Shown here: positions 58,811 through 64,000 of the stretch, piece after piece | Position numbering within the stretch: position 1 is the first letter of the stretch | How the letters are laid out: each line of letters opens with the position of its first letter | From: Saccharum officinarum | Lineage: Eukaryota > Streptophyta > Magnoliopsida > Poales > Poaceae | Direction of reading: 5' to 3' | Length of the DNA stretch: 64,000 nucleotides | Assembly (NCBI GenBank): GCA_020631735.1 | Contig: CM036159.1 | Coordinates: forward strand, 99,707,670 to 99,771,669 | The notes under the pieces: model-generated | The model's database searches: none | Told to the model about the DNA's origin: nothing | What the model saw: the letters and a program-made list of their open reading frames with translations, nothing else | Position numbers and translations under genes: made by a program

Positions 58811-61800
58811 CTACATGTTCCTGAGGTTGCTCTTCACACCCTCAGTTTGCTGGAAATCATCCCCTTCTAGGGACATGAATGGAGTAAAATTGCTGTGAGC
58901 TTGAACAAATGGAAGGCCACTGTGATGGTTCTGAATGCCATCAGGCAGATTCTGTGATGTGTTTGCTTCTGATGAAGAAGGTAAGTTCCGGCGGTTTGGT
59001 TCAGTCCTTGGTACACCACTGTCATGCGCAGTATTCTGGTATGCGTCTGGTCTACTAGGTGGCCTTGGTCTGGACAGCAAAATCCGAATGTACCGATGTA
59101 TTTGTCGCCTTCCTAAAACAGTTCTTCTTCCAGTGGGAGTTGACATGCTATCAGTTGAAACTTGTGATTCAGCCGGATGTGATTCTCCAGGAAACTCTCT
59201 TGGAGATAGATTTAGATCAATCCCTTGAAAAGAATGGCGAGGGTTGATTGATGGCGGCCTTTCAAATGTGCCACTTGGTGCAGCCATGCCAAAACTCACA
59301 GAACTACTATCGACATGATTTCTGTAATTTTGTCTTTCATAAGCCACTGTACGCTGAATTCCAGTATATGATGGTCCCTCGTCACCGAGTCTACATCCTC
59401 CACAGTACCAGTTTCCTTCAGGCACTTCTCTTCCCAAGCCAACACAATACGTATGCGCTGAGGAATCACAAATGTCACATAGTAGCATGAGACTATCATC
59501 GCCACCTTGATTGCACTCTATACAAACGACATTCTCATATGGGTCTAGCCAACGCCTTATTTCTTCTTCAGTGGGCTGATAAACCTGTGCAATAAGCAAG
59601 AAGATGAGTATATAACACCCAAAGAAACAATAGTTGATACTAGAAGTACCAACTGACAACTTGACAATAGACAGAGTACCAATTGACAACTTGACAATAG
59701 ACAGCAGGTCAACACTCAAGATGTTACAATAGGAAAACAGAAGTCTGCAGCATTAATTCTCATATCAAATGTTGGGAAGATGATCTTTTTTAGTTAGTAA
59801 CAAAACAACAGCTACGTAACTTCATCATGAAGCATAACTGGTGTGCAGTGCGGGTGCCTATTTCTCCTAATGTATAATGAATACAACCTATATGTCCTCC
59901 TAGGCTGGGCTTTCTTTTTTTAAAAAAAATCATTACAAGTGCAACAGTCATGAAATCCTTTTTAATTGACGTTATAGGAATGAATACAAGATAGAAGAAC
60001 ATGAAAAATTTGGAAATCATGACTTAATAATTGAGCTTCACTACTACTATTATTGTATTACTTTTTCATAATTATCCAATTGTTGGCTAGCAGGGTAAGT
60101 TGAAACCTAACAATTGAACATACATTAGACATTATATGTTCGATTGTTGGGTTTCAACTCCAACTTACCCAACTAGCTTGGGACTAGAGGTTTCGTTGCT
60201 ACTGTTGAACAGGGCAAGAATAGAATTTTCCCTATGAAGAACATGAGTGGGTAGGAACTAGGAGAGCTTAAAAATAACAAATTAAAAAATAAAGTACTGG
60301 AAAATTAATATGATAAGTTTGATACACATGGCTAAAGGACACACATGCATGAGCCTGTTAAACTCAAATCAGTAAATGAGATCATCTTGCCCCAATCCAT
60401 TTCTTTTCGTAATTAAACCTTCCTACACAACTTCAAAATGCTGCCTACTCTTAACAATGCCTTTCATTTGACACATATTATCTCATTTAAATTGTACCAA
60501 ACTAGCGATAAACAGATACATGGATATGCAAGTTACCAATGAAATAAACAATATAAATGGTTATATATACTCTTATAAAGAATGAAGTCTCTAACCCCAA
60601 AAGGCAATGAGGAAAGAAATTATACAAACCACCATCACGACACAAACTTTACCTGATCACGCTCTTCAACCTTGATTACAGCTTTTCTCACTCCAAGACC
60701 AAGATCTACCTTCGATGACTTGGTGATTGTAATGAACCGCTGCTTACACAATGGGCATCTTGACTCAACCCTAGACCATTCCATGATGCACGCGAAGCAA
60801 AAGTAGTGTAAGCAACAATTGAGGACGCCCTGTATAGTAGCTCTCTGCTCCTCCGAGAGGCAAATCCCGCATATTGGCTTCCCAGCTTCCTCCAGTTCCT
60901 GCTTCTCCTTTCCCTTGCCTTCTACATGCCTTGTAATACAAATCCTTCTCAAGGGTGCAGGGAGAATTGGCACAGCCTTTGGAGGCTCAGGCACCCTCAA
61001 TACCTCCAATTCCTTATCTGATACAACAAACTCAGAATCCGAGGATGACTCTGACCCAGATGTCCTCTTCTTCCTCCCTTTTCTGACTGTAATCTGCTCA
61101 ACTACAGGTGTCTCAACATTGTTAGGTTCTTCATCAGATGTTGCGAACTCAAAGTCCGATGTGTCTGACTCAACGTCTGGCCATGTCTCTTCCTCAATAG
61201 ATACTTGAGGGTCCACCTCTGTCTCCCTCCCACTCCCTGTCCTGGCCTTCTTCCTGGGGTGCCGACTCACAATGACCTCATCGTCCACAATGAAGTCATC
61301 ATCCTCATCCTCATCCTCATCCACATCCTCATCCTCATCCTCATCCTCATCCTCATCCTCATAGTCGTCAATCACTGAACGCTTTCTCCGCCTCCTAACA
61401 GGTGCTGATTTCTTCACTTTAGCTGAAGCCCCCTTCTGCCTAGAAACATTGGATCCCCTATTTTTCTTATTCTTCTTTAGCGTTCGCCGGTTTGAAATGG
61501 ACTTTCGCTTCGCCGGATTCTTTACCGTTACCTTTCTGGCACGGGTAGAAACAAGTTCCTCTTCCTCCTCGTCTTGATACTCATCCTCCTCGTCAGCATC
61601 CACATCGGGATCAAAATCAATGTCCTCATCTAACTCATCCCCCTCGTCATCCAACTCGGGGTCAAAGTCCATATCATCATCGTCCTCCTGCTTTCGCTTG
61701 TGAGATCGCTTCGCTCCCGGAGACAGCTTCACATTCCGGCCACGGGCACCGCATTTTGCAATGCTCTTCGGCCGTGGCGGTGCCACTTCTTCCTCCTCCT

Positions 61801-62188
61801 CGAGCTCATCGTGGTACTCCTCCACCTCGTCGTCTTCGTCAACCTCCTCCTCGTAGTCCTCGTCGTCTTCATACTTCCGGCGCTGAGATCGTGCGGCGGC
61901 CAGATCCACCTTTCCCTTCCGCCCTCGGTCGCTGCCCTTTGCCGGTCGCTTCGGGCGCGGCGTTTCGATCTCGTCCTCCTCCTCTGCCTCCTCCTGGTAT
62001 TCGGCGTCTGAATCCTCCCCCTCCTCGCCGGCGCTCGAGGCGGAGAGCTCCTCCGCACAATCCTCTTCCTCCTCCTCCTCCAGCACATACTCGTCGTCCT
62101 CCTCCTCCTCCTCTCCGTCCAACCACCGGCGGCGGCGCCTACCGCTGATGGCCCGCCTCGCCGGCGGCGACCCCTCTCCCGTCCCCAT
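58811..62188 (-). CDS. RING and PHD finger protein (PHRF1-like)
   Basis: A likely nuclear chromatin/ubiquitin factor. Two coding exons, 62188-60653 and 59584-58811, join in phase for about 769 aa. Residues 1-370 are highly charged, with Glu/Asp blocks and Arg/Lys clusters. A C3HC4 RING follows near residues 450-495 (CGICLSEEQ, CLHYFCFACIMEW, CPLCKQRF). Exon 2 opens with a C4HC3 PHD finger (CIECNQGGDDSLMLLCDICD, HTYCVGLGREVPEGNWYCGGC). The tail is Ser/Pro-rich and contains an EAR-like DLNLS. RING followed by PHD is the arrangement of human PHRF1. Start: ATG 62188 lies two bases after a CAG (62191-62193) that could be the end of a 5' UTR intron; an in-frame ATG at 62209 would then be intronic. 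No damage was seen. Confidence 0.93.
61298..61361 (-). repeat. In-frame CATCCT hexanucleotide repeat
   Basis: About ten TCATCC units interrupted once by CCACATCC; on the coding strand they give Glu-Asp repeats (EDEDEDEDVDEDEDEDD). Length polymorphism is likely and would keep the frame. Confidence 0.9.
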
Positions 62189-63712
62189 CCCTGCACACCA
62201 AATCCACAAAATCAGAACTCAATCTCCCCCGAGGCAAACCCAAATCGACGGATCCCGGCCGGAACTCCCCGAATTCCGCCCAAATCAGCAGGAACTTGCC
62301 TTTTCGCGCGAGAATTGACGCGAAACAGTGGACGACAAAAGGCAGAGACGCGGGGCACCAAGTTCTGTTCACACCCCGCTAGCCCGAAAATTCTCTCGAA
62401 ATATCTGTAGCGGCGGGCTTAAATCGGCTCGTGCGCGCGCATGGTCAGCGAAGGCGGCGGCGTTGCGAGCTGAATCGGGAAGCGGAGGAGGAAAACGGGA
62501 AAGGGGAGAACGGAGGAGGGTGGAGGAAGATGGGGGCCGGGTGGAGGCTACGAGGAGGAGGGGTTGGGGGAAGCATCGTCGCGTCGCGTACGGGCGGGCG
62601 GGGGGTGGACGCGGTGGTTTTATCGCCTCGCCCTCTCCTCACGACTCACGAGACGAAACGCGTAGCGTGGGGGTCAGAGGGGTGGGTGTGCGCGGTGCGG
62701 TTCCGGTGGGGGGTGGCTGGCCGTTGGGACTCGCCGCCCGCAGCGCCGCGGTATTTGCAGCCGTTTTTTCGCATACTTTTGCTTGGCCACCGGGCGATTC
62801 CGATGCGTTTTCCCCGTCGGTTTTGGGTGGGTTCGGCCATGGCGTCGCCGCGCGGCCGAACCGGTCGGCCCAGTGGCGTGCCCTGGTGGTGGTGGTGCCT
62901 ACCGTGTCCGTGACTCGAGAGAAAGTCTGATCTGATGTGGAGACGGGAAGGGAAAGGAGAATTTGTGCGTGTATCCCGAGCTTTTTTAAGCCAACGACAA
63001 AGCTCAGGTAGCAAGCAAGAATAGCCCTGTGTTCCAGTAGAATTCTCGCAACCATAGAACTGAAAACAAAACAGTGATATCCTTGCCACTGACATGTGAA
63101 CTGCAGATGACAGGCCGATGTGTTAATTTAAAAAGATTGAAAAACACTGTTGACTGATTTGGTATAAGAGAAAAATATTGTTTCGACTGAAAAAACAAAC
63201 TGAAAAGTACGGATTATAAGCCGGATGAACAGAGCCGTACTAAGTAGACTGGGAAGTTCCAAGGTTGTGGTAACGGTCTATACAAACGGGGAATTGTACA
63301 AAACATGAATGCATCTGATAGTACCACAAAATGAACATATTTGATCATAGAATAGCACATGTGGGCTGTACCCACCGCCTGATCTGCCAGGCAAGAAGCA
63401 GGTCTTTCTCCAAGAAACGGTTTATATTTCATATTTTCTGGCAATTTTTAGTTAAAAATATTATTTGTTTTCACTATGCTTTTGAGAAGAGTAAATAAGT
63501 TCATTTTCTATGTAAAAATGACATTTACAAGGAACAAACGAGTTCCTTTCTATCTAGGGTTAAGTCCAATTTACAACCTCTAACTCTCGTCAAAGTCCGG
63601 ATTTCAACTTCAAACTCCAAAACCGGATAACTTTGGCCCTCCAACTCTTGAAACCGTTCAATTTTCAACCTTGGGCTAGTTTCAAAAGCGGTTTTCTATT
63701 TTCGGGAGACAC
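62189..63712. other. PHD/RING promoter and intergenic
   Basis: GC-rich 5' region to about 62930. Large frames there on both strands have no recognisable domains. About 63133-63237 is a small hAT-like MITE relative (GATTATAAGCCGGATGAACAG end). Confidence 0.45.
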
Positions 63713-63713
63713 T

Positions 63714-64000
63714 GAAATTTTATATTATTTTTTAAGCATCTTAACATCCTTAAATGAAAAAAAAACTCAAAACTACAAAGTTGTAGATCTCATTGAGAGT
63801 TACAACTTTGGTATAAAAAGTATATTCATTTGACTCCATATAAAAAATATATTAATTTTTTAATACGGTAAACGCTAGTACGTGATTATTATGGTGCTGA
63901 AATTTTATATTATTTTTTTAACTTCTTAACGTCCTCAAATGGAAAAATTTAAAACTAGAAAGTTATAGACCTCATCGAGATCTACAATTTTCGTATAAAA
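63714..64000 (+). repeat. Degenerate tandem repeat, period about 185 bp
   Basis: AAATTTTATATTATTTTTT occurs at about 63716 and 63899. Each is followed by CTTAACnTCCT, AAATGnAAAAA and a GTTGTAGATCTCAT-like segment. The second unit runs off the window. Confidence 0.75.

Noticed and set aside
1..64000. CRISPR arrays, operons, biosynthetic cluster or defence system
   Set aside because: The window is plant nuclear DNA. Genes are functionally unrelated, and the repeats are transposons and tandem arrays with no regular spacers.

Overview
This is nuclear DNA of a grass (Poaceae), most likely an Andropogoneae/panicoid species close to sorghum, sugarcane, Miscanthus or maize. The evidence is multi-exon genes with GT-AG introns, monocot-style GC-rich first exons, many PIF/Harbinger (Tourist-like) and Stowaway-like MITEs, and Copia and Gypsy LTR elements. 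Species is inferred, not proven. Two exact 100-N blocks (8403-8502 and 46989-47088) mark scaffold gaps.

Layout, left to right. 1-2640: the 3' part of a decayed Copia element with the start of its 3' LTR. 2762-3733 (+): the last three exons of argininosuccinate lyase, apparently with the Copia inside an upstream intron. 4642-5717 (+): a complete six-exon OEP16-2 (plastid outer envelope pore), with an ABRE next to an RY box in its promoter. 6382-8080 (+): a broken organellar peptide chain release factor 2, cut off near gap 1 and followed by a Gypsy LTR (8503-10378) containing a 44-bp tandem repeat. 11952-18121 (-): a 12-exon RPA1/MEIOB-like multi-OB-fold protein with a short LINE copy in an intron. 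19240-19823 (-): a fragment of ERCC1. 20809-23015 (-): an intronless DYW-type PPR editing factor resembling CRR22. 25587-28440 (-): a clade-D PP2C phosphatase. 30509-32646 (+): HYPK, the NatA regulator, preceded by a 500-bp Mutator-type insertion. 34339-37510 (+): calreticulin, 14 exons, HDEL. 39072-41506 (+): FAHD1-type acylpyruvase with a GC-AG intron. 42119-46988: a partial duplicate of HYPK exon 1 and intron, split by a 4.2-kb solo LTR. 47089-48000: another Copia 3' end. 49608-49968 (-): a DUF3511 gene. 50-58.8 kb: mostly MITEs and unassigned repeats. 58811-62188 (-): a PHD plus RING finger protein. The right end is promoter and degenerate tandem repeat.

The host genes are unrelated housekeeping or regulatory genes (arginine synthesis, organelle transport and RNA editing, ER folding, N-terminal acetylation, signalling, chromatin). 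There is no operon-like logic. I found no convincing new biological system.

The most useful observations are three. First, four otherwise intact genes (OB-fold, PPR, PP2C, DUF3511) each miss one base in or beside a G/C homopolymer, which looks like a sequencing or consensus artefact. Second, the HYPK segment is duplicated, and each copy supplies the empty site for the transposon in the other. Third, several small insertions can be delimited exactly by their target-site duplications.
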